Of a stretch of 27,858 nucleotides of DNA, positions 15,851-24,559 are shown piece by piece (positions within the stretch are counted from its first letter, which is position 1; each line of letters begins with the position of its first letter). Below the pieces are notes generated by a model, which did not search any database, had not been told where the DNA came from, and saw nothing but the letters and a program-made list of their open reading frames with translations. The position numbers and the translations under genes were made by a program. Origin of the DNA: G963676205 sp964342525 (GTDB taxonomy: Bacteria; Campylobacterota; Campylobacteria; Campylobacterales; Arcobacteraceae). The stretch lies in NCBI GenBank assembly GCA_964342525.1, contig CAYFGQ010000045.1:1-27858 (forward strand), written 5' to 3'.

Positions 15851-18800
15851 ATGAAAGAAATATTGGAAATACCAGTTCCTACAGAACAAAACAAAAACTT
15901 GGGAAATTATAAAGAAAGTTTTTTTAATAATGAAAATATAAGTGAGCAATTAAGCTATTGGCAAAACAAACTAAATGGTTTTGAGCGTTTAATATTACAT
16001 ACAGATTATACAAGAACTACTAATATCGAATATAAAACAAAAGAGTTTACTTTTGAGTTGGATAAAAATATGAGTGTGCAGCTTAATAACTTAGCAAAAA
16101 ATCAAGGGGTAAATTTAGATACTTTATTGTTCAGTGTTTTTAATATTTTATTATCAAAGTATTCAAATGAAGAAGATATAACACTTGGGCTTTTTTATAC
16201 AAATAAATTAATTTTAAGAAATAATATAAAAGCCACTAAAGCTTTTGATGAGCTTTTAGTAGATATTGAAAAAAACTTAAAAGAGGTATATTCCCATCAA
16301 AATATCCCCTTTGATCTAATTGTAGATCATCTAAATATAGATAAAAACCAAAATCACCATCCTATTTTTAGCCATTTATATCTATTTCAAAACTCAAATA
16401 TTTGTGATATAAATGGGGATCTATCAAATAATAAATACGATTTCTCTTTATCTTTTAGTGATGATGGCACTATTTTAAAAGGTATATTTACTTACGATAG
16501 TTCCATTTATAAAAACTCAAGTATAAAAACAATGGCTGATAGATATGTACAAATCTTGAAGCAAATTATCAACAATCCAAAAATGTCAATAAAAGATATA
16601 AGTTTGTTAAATAATAAAGAATATGAGGAATTAATCCATATAAACAATCAAACTCAAAATGAATATCTACAAACAACAATCCCTGAACAATTTGAAAAAC
16701 AAGTAAAACTAAATCCAAATAATATAGCTCTAGTATATGAAGATAAAAACTTAACATATAAAGAGTTAGATGAGTTATCAAATCAGATGGCAAGATATAT
16801 AAAAACAAAGATAGATGTTAAAGCAGATACCTTAATAGCTTTATGTGTAGATAGAAGCTTAGAGATGATTATAAGTATTTTAGGGATATTAAAAGCGGGT
16901 GGGGCGTATGTACCTATAGATGCAAACTATCCTGATGATAGGATAAAATATATTTTAGAAGATACAAATACAAGTTTAGTTTTGAGTCAATCACACTTAA
17001 AAGATAAACTAAAAAAGATCAGCTCCATAGCTTTAATAGAAGTGGATAAGGATGAATATAAAAAACAAGATAATTCAAAAATAGACTTTATCTCAAGTCC
17101 AAGGGATTTAGCCTATGTGATCTATACCTCTGGAACTACAGGAAAACCAAAGGGGGTAATGGTTGAGCATGATGGTATTGTAAATTTAGTAGATGATAAC
17201 AATTTTGTAAAGATTAGTGCAGAGGATTGTTTTGTGCATCTTTCATCCCCTGTATTTGATGCAGCTACTTTTGAGATATGGGGAGCTTTACTAAATAGCG
17301 CAAAATTAGTATTACCTAAAGATAATAAACAATTAGTAAGTGATACAGAAATTTTTAAAGAGTTTCTTTTAAAACATAAGGTATCAATTCTTTGGTTGAC
17401 TAAAACTCTTTATGATCTACTATACCTTAAAGATAATACTCTATTTAACTCTATAAACTATTTATTAAGTGGAGGGGAAGCCCTAAGTGCTGATCTTATA
17501 AAACAAAATATCTCCAATGAAAATAGAGCAAAACATATAATAAATGGATATGGACCAACAGAAACAGTGACCTTTGCTACAACTTATAATTGTGATATAG
17601 AGTTTAAGGATTCTGTTCCTATAGGAAAAGCCCTAAGTAATAAAAAACTATATATCTTAGATAAAAACTTAAAACCAGTGGCAAAAGGTATAACAGGTGA
17701 ATTATATGTATCTGGTGTAGGTGTTGCTAGGGGATATTTAAATAAAGATGATTTGACTAAAGAGAGGTTTTTAGATAATCCCTTTGCAAATAAAGAGGAT
17801 GAAAAAAATGGATATACAAAGATGTATAAAACAGGTGATCTCGTAAGACTCTTAGAAGATAACAATATAGAATATATAGGAAGATCAGATTTCCAAGTGA
17901 AAATAAGAGGATATAGGATAGAGCTTGGAGAGATAGAGAGTGTAATAAATAAATATGAAAATATAAAACAAGCTGTAGTATTAGCCAAAGAAAAAAATGG
18001 TTTTAAATACCTAGTAGCTTATTATACAAATGAAAAAAAGATAGATGAAGAATTTTTGATTGAGTATATCTCAAAAGAGTTACCAAGTTATATGATGCCT
18101 ACATCTTTTGTAAATGTTGATGAGTTTAAATTAACAGTAAATGGAAAACTAGATACAAAAGTTTTACCTGAACCAGAACTAAGAGGTGAAGAGTATGAAG
18201 CTCCAAGTTCTGAATTGGAGATAAAGATATGTGATGTTTTTAAAGAGGTATTAAATGTAGAGAGATTAGGTATAAAAGATGATTTTTTTAAATTGGGTGG
18301 AAACTCTATTTTAGCAATATCTCTAGCCCATAAATTATCAAATGCCTTAGATTTAGAGATAAAGGTAGCGGATATCTTTTCTTATAAAAATGTATCTGAA
18401 TTGATTGAGCATGGATTAAATCATGAAACGATCCATATCCCTATGGTAGAACAAGATAAATATCCCCTTTCATTTGCCCAACAAAGATTATACTTTATAG
18501 AACAATATGAAGGGGGATCTAATACTTATAATATTCCAATAAGTATAAAACTAAATAAGAATATAGATTTAGAGATCTTTAAAAAAGCTATGAAAAGTGT
18601 TGTTGATAGGCATGAGATATTAAAGACTTTAATCAAAGAGGATGATGAATTAAATCTATATCAAGAGTTAAGTAAAGAAGAGTTGCGTTTTATTGAATTA
18701 GCTTTTCAAGATGAAGATAGCTTAAAAAATAAATTTAAAGAGGATGTAAATAAAATATTTGATTTACATGAAGAGTTACCTATTTATGTGGGTATGTATC

Positions 18801-21097
18801 AATTTAAAGAGGAGATATATGTATCTATAAATATTCACCATATCGCTTTTGATGGTTGGAGTATGGATATCTTTTTTAAAGAGATAAGTGAATATTACTA
18901 TCACTATAAAGAGCAGAAGACTTTAGAACTTGATCAACTAACTATGAGATATAAAGATTTTGCTATTTGGCAAAGGGAGTATCTTAGTGGGGATAAGATA
19001 GAGCAACAATTTGATTATTGGAAAGAGAAGTTAGATGGGGTTGAGACTTTAGAATTACCATCTGATTATGAGAGACCAAATAAGATAGATCATGATGGAG
19101 AGGATCTATTTTTTGAAATAGATGAAGAGATGACATCTAAGCTTAGGGTATTGGCACAAGATCAGGGTGTGACTTTATATACCTTATTATTATCTGCTTT
19201 TAATATTTTATTATCAAAGTATTCAAATGCAGAGGATATAGTAGTAGGATCTCCAATAGCAAATAGACACTATAAACAAATAGAAAACCTAGTAGGTTTT
19301 TTTGTAAATGCTCTTGCCATAAGAAATAGGGTAGATTCTAAGGATATCTTTTCAAATTTACTAAAAGATGTAAATAAAACTATCATAGAAGCCCAAACAA
19401 ATCAAGATATACCATTTGAGAGTTTAGTAAATAGATTAAAAATCCCAAGGGATACATCAAGACAACCTTTATTTGATATATTATTTGGTTTTCAAAGTTT
19501 TGGAAATAGTGAAGGTACAGGGCTTTTTAGTGATTATGAGATAGATTCTTATAAGGTTGCTAAATATGATCTTTCTTTATTTTTTGCAGATGAAGATGGT
19601 ATTATAAAAGGTGTATTAAATTATGCAAAGGCTTTATTTAAAAGCTCAAGCATAAAAACAATGGCTACAAGATATAAAAAGATATTAGAGCAAATTGTAC
19701 AAAACCCAAATATTTCTATAAAAGATATAAAATTAATAAATGAAAAAGAATACACTGAACTAATCTATACAAATAATGGGAGCCAAAAAGAGTATAATAA
19801 AAATACAATCTGTGAATTATTTATAAAACAAGCTAAAGAGACTCCAAATAATATAGCCCTAGCATATGAAGATAAAACTCTGAGCTATAAAGAACTAGAT
19901 GCGTTATCAAATCAGATGGCAAGATACATTCAATCAAAGATAGGTATAAAAGCAGATACTTTGATAGCTTTATGTTTAGATAGATCTTTAGAGATGATTA
20001 TAAGTATCTTAGGGGTATTAAAAGCTGGTGGGGCATATGTACCTATTGATCCTTCTTATCCTGATGATAGAATAAAATATATAATAGAAGATACAAATAC
20101 AAAACTAGTACTAAGCCAAAAACATATGGAAGCTAAGATAAAAAGTTTTGTGGATAAAAAAGTAGATATTTTATTAGTAGATAAGGATGAATATAAATCA
20201 CAAGATAACTCAGCACTTAATAGTATCTCTAAAGAAAACGATTTAGCTTATGTGATCTATACCTCTGGAACTACAGGAAAACCAAAAGGGGTTATGATAG
20301 AACACAACAATGTAAATCGTCTTTTTCAATCAACAAAAAATCTATATAATTTTAATGATAAAGATACTTGGATGTTATTTCACTCTTTTGTATTTGATTT
20401 TAGTGTATGGGAGATATGGGGAGCACTTCTTTATGGTGGAAAACTATTTATCCCAACAAAAAAAGAGCTTTTAGATACTCCATATCTATTTGAGCTTATG
20501 GATAAACATGGTGTGAGTGTATTTAATCAAACCCCAAGTGCTTTTTACAATTTTATCTCCGTAGCTAAAAATAAAAATAGACTCTTATCTAGTTTAAGAT
20601 ATGTGATCTTTGGTGGAGAAGCACTTAATCCTGTGCAAATAAAACCTTGGTATGAAATCTATGATGAAAATAAACCTAAACTAATCAATATGTATGGTAT
20701 CACTGAAACAACAGTACATACAACATATAAAACAATCCAGCAAAATAAGATAAGTGAAAGATCAAACATAGGAAATAAACTAAGTGATTTAAAAACTTAT
20801 ATCTTAGATGAAAATCTAAACCCAGTACCAAAAGGGATCACAGGAGAGTTATATATATCTGGTGCAGGATTAGCAAGGGGATATCTAAATAAAGAAGAGT
20901 TAACAAAAGAGAGATTTATACCAAACCCTTTTGTAAATGAAGATGATAAGATAAATGGATATACAAGGATGTATAAAACAGGAGATCTTGTAAGGGTATT
21001 AGAAAAAAATAATCTAGAATATATAGGAAGATCTGATTTTCAAGTAAAAATAAGAGGTTATAGGATTGAACTTGGTGAGATAGAGAGTGTGATATGA
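15851..21097 (+). CDS. Dimodular NRPS, N-terminal segment up to in-frame TGA (partial C - A(Val) - T - C - A(Thr) part)
   Basis: This 1748-residue segment begins with only the C-terminal half of a condensation domain (about 20-250), without HHxxxDG. An adenylation domain follows (about 285-770, YTSGTTGKPKG near 420, NGKLDTK near 763) and a carrier domain with S819 in LGGNS. Next come a complete condensation domain (about 870-1310, HHIAFDG at 996-1002) and a second adenylation domain (from about 1325). The pocket residues, read by alignment to GrsA from memory, are DAFWLGGTFK for the first (Val-type) and DFWNIGMVHK for the second (Thr code). The reading frame stops at TGA 21095 between core motif A8 (RGYRIELGEIE) and A10. 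As it stands this segment lacks the A10 lysine, second carrier and release domain. The downstream part continues in the same frame. Confidence 0.93.
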   Translation: MKEILEIPVPTEQNKNLGNYKESFFNNENISEQLSYWQNKLNGFERLILHTDYTRTTNIEYKTKEFTFELDKNMSVQLNNLAKNQGVNLDTLLFSVFNILLSKYSNEEDITLGLFYTNKLILRNNIKATKAFDELLVDIEKNLKEVYSHQNIPFDLIVDHLNIDKNQNHHPIFSHLYLFQNSNICDINGDLSNNKYDFSLSFSDDGTILKGIFTYDSSIYKNSSIKTMADRYVQILKQIINNPKMSIKDISLLNNKEYEELIHINNQTQNEYLQTTIPEQFEKQVKLNPNNIALVYEDKNLTYKELDELSNQMARYIKTKIDVKADTLIALCVDRSLEMIISILGILKAGGAYVPIDANYPDDRIKYILEDTNTSLVLSQSHLKDKLKKISSIALIEVDKDEYKKQDNSKIDFISSPRDLAYVIYTSGTTGKPKGVMVEHDGIVNLVDDNNFVKISAEDCFVHLSSPVFDAATFEIWGALLNSAKLVLPKDNKQLVSDTEIFKEFLLKHKVSILWLTKTLYDLLYLKDNTLFNSINYLLSGGEALSADLIKQNISNENRAKHIINGYGPTETVTFATTYNCDIEFKDSVPIGKALSNKKLYILDKNLKPVAKGITGELYVSGVGVARGYLNKDDLTKERFLDNPFANKEDEKNGYTKMYKTGDLVRLLEDNNIEYIGRSDFQVKIRGYRIELGEIESVINKYENIKQAVVLAKEKNGFKYLVAYYTNEKKIDEEFLIEYISKELPSYMMPTSFVNVDEFKLTVNGKLDTKVLPEPELRGEEYEAPSSELEIKICDVFKEVLNVERLGIKDDFFKLGGNSILAISLAHKLSNALDLEIKVADIFSYKNVSELIEHGLNHETIHIPMVEQDKYPLSFAQQRLYFIEQYEGGSNTYNIPISIKLNKNIDLEIFKKAMKSVVDRHEILKTLIKEDDELNLYQELSKEELRFIELAFQDEDSLKNKFKEDVNKIFDLHEELPIYVGMYQFKEEIYVSINIHHIAFDGWSMDIFFKEISEYYYHYKEQKTLELDQLTMRYKDFAIWQREYLSGDKIEQQFDYWKEKLDGVETLELPSDYERPNKIDHDGEDLFFEIDEEMTSKLRVLAQDQGVTLYTLLLSAFNILLSKYSNAEDIVVGSPIANRHYKQIENLVGFFVNALAIRNRVDSKDIFSNLLKDVNKTIIEAQTNQDIPFESLVNRLKIPRDTSRQPLFDILFGFQSFGNSEGTGLFSDYEIDSYKVAKYDLSLFFADEDGIIKGVLNYAKALFKSSSIKTMATRYKKILEQIVQNPNISIKDIKLINEKEYTELIYTNNGSQKEYNKNTICELFIKQAKETPNNIALAYEDKTLSYKELDALSNQMARYIQSKIGIKADTLIALCLDRSLEMIISILGVLKAGGAYVPIDPSYPDDRIKYIIEDTNTKLVLSQKHMEAKIKSFVDKKVDILLVDKDEYKSQDNSALNSISKENDLAYVIYTSGTTGKPKGVMIEHNNVNRLFQSTKNLYNFNDKDTWMLFHSFVFDFSVWEIWGALLYGGKLFIPTKKELLDTPYLFELMDKHGVSVFNQTPSAFYNFISVAKNKNRLLSSLRYVIFGGEALNPVQIKPWYEIYDENKPKLINMYGITETTVHTTYKTIQQNKISERSNIGNKLSDLKTYILDENLNPVPKGITGELYISGAGLARGYLNKEELTKERFIPNPFVNEDDKINGYTRMYKTGDLVRVLEKNNLEYIGRSDFQVKIRGYRIELGEIESVI
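21095..21097 (+). other. In-frame TGA interrupting the NRPS gene
   Basis: The protein before and after this TGA aligns without gap to the first module: ELGEIESVI-stop-KYKDIKQ against ELGEIESVINKYENIKQ. Both sides are in the same frame, so this is a single-codon change, not a frameshift. It may be a real nonsense mutation, a read error, or a read-through site. Confidence 0.9.
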
Positions 21098-21121
21098 AAA
21101 TACAAAGATATAAAACAGTGT

Positions 21122-22780
21122 GTGGTATTGGCAAAACAAAACAATAACTCAAAATATCTTGTGGCATATTATACAAGTAAGAAAAAGATAGATGAGGAGG
21201 ATTTAAAAGATAGTATTTCTAAAGAGTTAACAGAGTATATGATACCAACAGCTTTTGTAAATGTGGATAATTTTAAATTAACAGTAAATGGAAAACTAGA
21301 TACAAAAGCCTTACCAGAACCAGAACTTAAGGGTGAAACATATGTAGCTGCTAGTACTAAAGAGGAGATTAAAATATGTAATATCTTTAAAGAGTTATTA
21401 TCCATAGATCAAGTGGGACTTAGGGATGATTTCTTTAAACTAGGAGGAAACTCTATCCTTGCTATATCTTTAGCTCATAAACTATCAAAGGCTTTAAATC
21501 AAGAGATAAAAGTATCTGATGTCTTTACCATGAAAACACCCGGACAAATAATCAAAGCTAAAAATCTAAATATTGATAAAGTAGATTATATAAAAATGGC
21601 AATAGAAGATTCAAAGCTTTTAGATATAAAAAAAGATGTAGCTACACAAAAATCTTCTATGCCTCCAAGGATAGCTTTACTTACTGGGGCAAGTGGATTC
21701 TTAGGTATATATCTTTTATCTGATCTACTAAAAAAAGTAGATTTTGTATATTGTTTAATAAGATGTAAAGATGAAATAGATGGTTTAAAAAAGATAGCTA
21801 AACAAGCAAAAAAAGCAAATCTAGAGATTAACCTATCCCAAATAAAAGTAGTAAAAGGGGATCTAAGTAGCTCAAGTCTTGATATAAGTGATGAGGTGAG
21901 GGAAGAGCTAGCTAAAAATGTTGATACCATAATCCATTGTGGTGCGTATGTTCACCATCTTCATAATTATAAAACCCTAAAAGCAATCAATGTGAATTCT
22001 TTACAAAGTTTACTTGAACTAACTATAGAACATAAAATTAAAAGCTTTAATTTTGTATCAACTATAGGTGTACCTCTTGTAGTAGCAGGGCTTAAAGAGA
22101 TATCAGAAACTCTAGTGGATGAAGATCCTATTGTGGATAATGGATATGTATTATCTAAATGGGTAGGGGAGAGATTGGTTTCAAGCTTTAGTAAAAAATA
22201 TGGAATAGATACTGTTATCACTAGACCTGGAAATATCACGGGTAATACAGATACAGGTTTTAGTAATTTTGAGGAAAATCACCATTGGTTATTTAATAAA
22301 GGATGTCTTCAATTGGGGTATTATCCAAAGATTGAAAAAGATGTTGAGATGATGCCTGTGGATATTTTATCTAAAGCTATTAGTGCTTTAGCCTTAGCCC
22401 CAAGGGATGGATTAGTAGTGCGAAATCTAAGTAGTTTAGAGAAAATAGATATTGATAGCTTCTTTTCATACTTTAGGGATGCAGGTTTTAATATAGAAGC
22501 TCAAAATATAAAAGAGTGGCAAAAAAATCTAAAAGATATAGGGATAGAAAATGGCTTATCTAAAATAAAAGATTTTTATACTGGAAAGATATTATCCTAT
22601 ACCTCCTATGATGTGGATCAAACGCGGAGTCTTAAAGAGCTAAAAAGCTTAGGGGTGAGTTTAGAAGTTGACTATGGTGTGATTTTGCCTATGTATATAA
22701 ATTACTTAAGAAAAATAGGATTTTTACCAAATCCTATAGTTTATGAAGTTAGTACTAAAGAGCTAGTAAGTGAATACTAA
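21122..22780 (+). CDS. NRPS, C-terminal segment: end of A2, carrier, thioester reductase
   Basis: This is the same-frame continuation of the NRPS after the TGA. The open frame begins at 21098; GTG 21122 is the first conventional start codon but has no good ribosome site, so independent translation is doubtful. It holds the A10 motif (NGKLDTK), a carrier domain with the phosphopantetheine serine at 21452-21454 (LGGNS), and a reductase domain of the short-chain dehydrogenase type. The reductase has TGASGFLG for NAD(P)H binding and the catalytic GYVLSK tyrosine and lysine. Terminal reductases release the peptide as an aldehyde or alcohol. No further stops occur in about 560 codons, which argues that the lesion is recent or bypassed. 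A joined product would be about 2308 residues, close to AusA size. Confidence 0.88.
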   Translation: MVLAKQNNNSKYLVAYYTSKKKIDEEDLKDSISKELTEYMIPTAFVNVDNFKLTVNGKLDTKALPEPELKGETYVAASTKEEIKICNIFKELLSIDQVGLRDDFFKLGGNSILAISLAHKLSKALNQEIKVSDVFTMKTPGQIIKAKNLNIDKVDYIKMAIEDSKLLDIKKDVATQKSSMPPRIALLTGASGFLGIYLLSDLLKKVDFVYCLIRCKDEIDGLKKIAKQAKKANLEINLSQIKVVKGDLSSSSLDISDEVREELAKNVDTIIHCGAYVHHLHNYKTLKAINVNSLQSLLELTIEHKIKSFNFVSTIGVPLVVAGLKEISETLVDEDPIVDNGYVLSKWVGERLVSSFSKKYGIDTVITRPGNITGNTDTGFSNFEENHHWLFNKGCLQLGYYPKIEKDVEMMPVDILSKAISALALAPRDGLVVRNLSSLEKIDIDSFFSYFRDAGFNIEAQNIKEWQKNLKDIGIENGLSKIKDFYTGKILSYTSYDVDQTRSLKELKSLGVSLEVDYGVILPMYINYLRKIGFLPNPIVYEVSTKELVSEY

Positions 22781-22787
22781 AAGTATT
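22773..22787. terminator. Weak hairpin between convergent NRPS and PPTase genes
   Basis: AATACT-AAA-AGTATT forms a six-bp stem covering both stop codons in a five-base intergenic gap. It has one G-C pair only, so terminator function is uncertain. Confidence 0.25.
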
Positions 22788-23403
22788 ATTTGTATTTAGT
22801 TATACATAGATGATAATCTTTTGAAATAAATGGTTGATACCTAGATATCTTAAGACCATTTGTTTCAAAGTTTGTGATCTCTTTTAAATCATCATGTAAA
22901 CCTTTACCAGTAAGTTTTAGTAGGGCTTCTTTAAAGGTCCATAACTTATAATAGTAATCAAACCTCTCTTTATCTTTTAGTGAATTAAATCTATTAGATT
23001 CTTCTTCATTCATAAAATAGTTTGCTGTATTTTCTATATCAAAAGAGTGATTAATATATTCAATATCTATACCAATTCTATCTTTAGTAGATATGGCAAT
23101 AGCTACTAAATCTTTAGCATAAGAGATATTAAAATCTATATTTATATCTTTTAGTTTTGGTCTTTGTATATCTGTATAAGAAAATGAAAAATCATTTATA
23201 GAATAGTTTTCTTTTAGATATTTAAATAAAAATGTACGGGATAACAATCTTTTATGCCTATCAAAACTTTGTTTATATTCATCTATCTCTTTTAGTTGAT
23301 CTATGGGGATTATAGTTTTATCTATATTATAGATATTATTTTTAATATTTAAAATAAAAACTGATGATTGATCATCTATTTTGATGGTGTTTAATATATC
23401 TAT
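22786..23403 (-). CDS. Sfp-type 4'-phosphopantetheinyl transferase, probable ATA start
   Basis: This enzyme would load phosphopantetheine from coenzyme A onto the NRPS carrier serines. Visible motifs (numbered from ATA 23403) are GIDIE with D113 and E115 for magnesium, and WTFKEALLKLTGKGL with W155, K158 and E159. The usual FNISHS is FNISYA, so the CoA-contacting histidine is a tyrosine. The first ATG/GTG/TTG in frame is TTG 23247, which would cut off the conserved DRHKRLLSR region and leave 153 residues. The frame stays open to TAA at 23419-23421, and AAAAGG (23411-23416) stands seven bases before ATA 23403, giving 205 residues, a normal length. So the start is either a rare ATA or a mutated ATG. 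It is convergent to the NRPS with a five-base gap. Confidence 0.88.
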   Translation of the reverse strand: MDILNTIKIDDQSSVFILNIKNNIYNIDKTIIPIDQLKEIDEYKQSFDRHKRLLSRTFLFKYLKENYSINDFSFSYTDIQRPKLKDINIDFNISYAKDLVAIAISTKDRIGIDIEYINHSFDIENTANYFMNEEESNRFNSLKDKERFDYYYKLWTFKEALLKLTGKGLHDDLKEITNFETNGLKISRYQPFISKDYHLCITKYK

Positions 23404-23416
23404 TTTAAAGCCTTTT
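23401..23416 (-). promoter_or_regulatory. Shine-Dalgarno with ATA initiation codon of PPTase
   Basis: On the minus strand AAAAGG is followed by seven bases (CTTTAAA) and then ATA in the PPTase frame. No ATG, GTG or TTG exists in frame between the upstream stop and the middle of the conserved N-terminal domain. Confidence 0.55.
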
Positions 23417-23444
23417 GTTTAAATATAGATATTTTATCGAGTTT

Positions 23445-23463
23445 GCGTCACATCTGCATCACA
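23445..23463. promoter_or_regulatory. GC(G/A)TCACA direct repeat, 11-bp period
   Basis: GCGTCACA (23445-23452) and GCATCACA (23456-23463) are spaced by exactly 11 bp in the divergent region between the PPTase and lipoprotein genes. The stretch is unusually GC-rich for its surroundings. The period fits a winged-helix regulator. Confidence 0.45.
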
Positions 23464-23529
23464 AGGTTGGATATTTAAAAATTTTACTAAATTTTATCAA
23501 ATACCCTTTTTCTTCACATTTTTTCTTTT

Positions 23530-23535
23530 TATACT
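23530..23535 (+). promoter_or_regulatory. -10 element of small lipoprotein gene
   Basis: TATACT lies 27 bp before ATG 23563 after a T-rich run. No -35 at standard spacing is visible. Confidence 0.4.
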
Positions 23536-23562
23536 TTATTTAGTAAAAAATAGGAAGATAAA

Positions 23563-23730
23563 ATGTATAGATCTTTAAATATAATACTAATAATTTCATT
23601 TATAGCTATAGTACTAAATGGCTGTACTATAACTAGATCAAAAGTGACTAATAAACATAATAAGGTAAGTATGTGGCAAAATGGTGAATATTCAAAGTGG
23701 AGATCAAGGGTTTTTGCTCCTATTAATTAA
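23563..23730 (+). CDS. Small lipoprotein, 55 residues
   Basis: The short gene begins at ATG 23563 with AGGA eight bases upstream. The product has a basic start (MYRS), a hydrophobic stretch of about 15 residues and a lipobox VLNGC with C21, so it should be lipidated and exported. The mature part (about 35 residues) is basic and polar, ending WRSRVFAPIN. I do not recognise a family. It stops two bases before the end of the convergent Nif3-like gene. It is not obviously tied to the NRPS locus. Confidence 0.7.
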   Translation: MYRSLNIILIISFIAIVLNGCTITRSKVTNKHNKVSMWQNGEYSKWRSRVFAPIN

Positions 23731-23732
23731 AA

Positions 23733-24554
23733 CTATTCTACAATCCCACTCATACAAGTAACTTCCACACCTTTTTTTCTCCAAGCTTTCACAATCTCTA
23801 ATAATCCAATGCTATCACTTGGCATATGTGGTGCGATGATGATATTTCCTATATTTTGCTCAATCACTGCTTTTTTTACATCTTCAGGAACATGCATAGC
23901 TATGATAGTACCAACTCCTGCTTCAAAGTAAGATTTGTACACATCAACTCCACCATTTGTTCCCCCAGCCATAAGTACTTCGATCTTTCCTGCATAATCT
24001 TCACTTGATCCTACTCTTATCACTGGTTTTGCTACTTTGCCTTTATAATAATTCCAAGAGTTAAGCTCATCGATTATATCTTTTAGTTTTGTTTTTGATT
24101 TATCTTTAAAAGCTTTATTTAGTTTTGTTTGTACTATGCGTTCTGTTATAAAGTCTGCTGGGATATGGATATTTAGATATGGCATTTTCATAAGTCTTGC
24201 TGCTGAGCTTACCCTATCGTAGTTTGAAGCGTGTCCACCAAGATCTACACTTGCTTGTCTTTTTTTAAGGGCTTTTTGTGCTTTATTTATAGGAATGCCA
24301 GCTTTTACCATTCTATCAATTTGCACATCCATCACTTTAGCAAAATCTACTACACAGTTATCAGCCTTTGGGTGATGGCTTACCACACAGTCATATCCCA
24401 TCTGCTTAGCTAAAAGTAGTTCAGGGGTTTCCATATCTATACCAATAAGTAATTTTTTTATGTTTTTACCCTCAACAATGATATCTGTATCATAGGGTTT
24501 TTTATCTAGATTTGCTTCTTTTAAAGCTATATTCATTAATTCTTTTGTATTCAT
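23733..24554 (-). CDS. Nif3-like dinuclear metal-centre protein
   Basis: The 273-residue protein has the family's SHHP motif (H60, H61) near the N-terminus. The C-terminal metal region includes AGGTNGG, IAMHVPED and APHMPSD, where the usual final glutamate is aspartate. Family members form hexameric toroids with two metal ions per subunit. Their cellular role is unsettled, and a link to GTP cyclohydrolase I type 2 annotation is common but not secure. A clear extended -10 with a palindrome lies just before the ATG, so expression is likely controlled by a repressor. It is downstream of the ankyrin gene on the same strand (49-bp gap) but has its own promoter. Confidence 0.88.
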   Translation of the reverse strand: MNTKELMNIALKEANLDKKPYDTDIIVEGKNIKKLLIGIDMETPELLLAKQMGYDCVVSHHPKADNCVVDFAKVMDVQIDRMVKAGIPINKAQKALKKRQASVDLGGHASNYDRVSSAARLMKMPYLNIHIPADFITERIVQTKLNKAFKDKSKTKLKDIIDELNSWNYYKGKVAKPVIRVGSSEDYAGKIEVLMAGGTNGGVDVYKSYFEAGVGTIIAMHVPEDVKKAVIEQNIGNIIIAPHMPSDSIGLLEIVKAWRKKGVEVTCMSGIVE

Positions 24555-24559
24555 ATAAG

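Noticed and set aside
21095..21097. TGA read as selenocysteine or tryptophan
   Set aside because: The aligned position in module 1 is asparagine, not cysteine or tryptophan. No selenocysteine stem-loop was recognised, and a recoded TGA is not known for this bacterial group.
23245..23247. TTG as start of the phosphopantetheinyl transferase
   Set aside because: It would delete the conserved N-terminal half-domain and has no ribosome site, while ATA 23403 has a good one.
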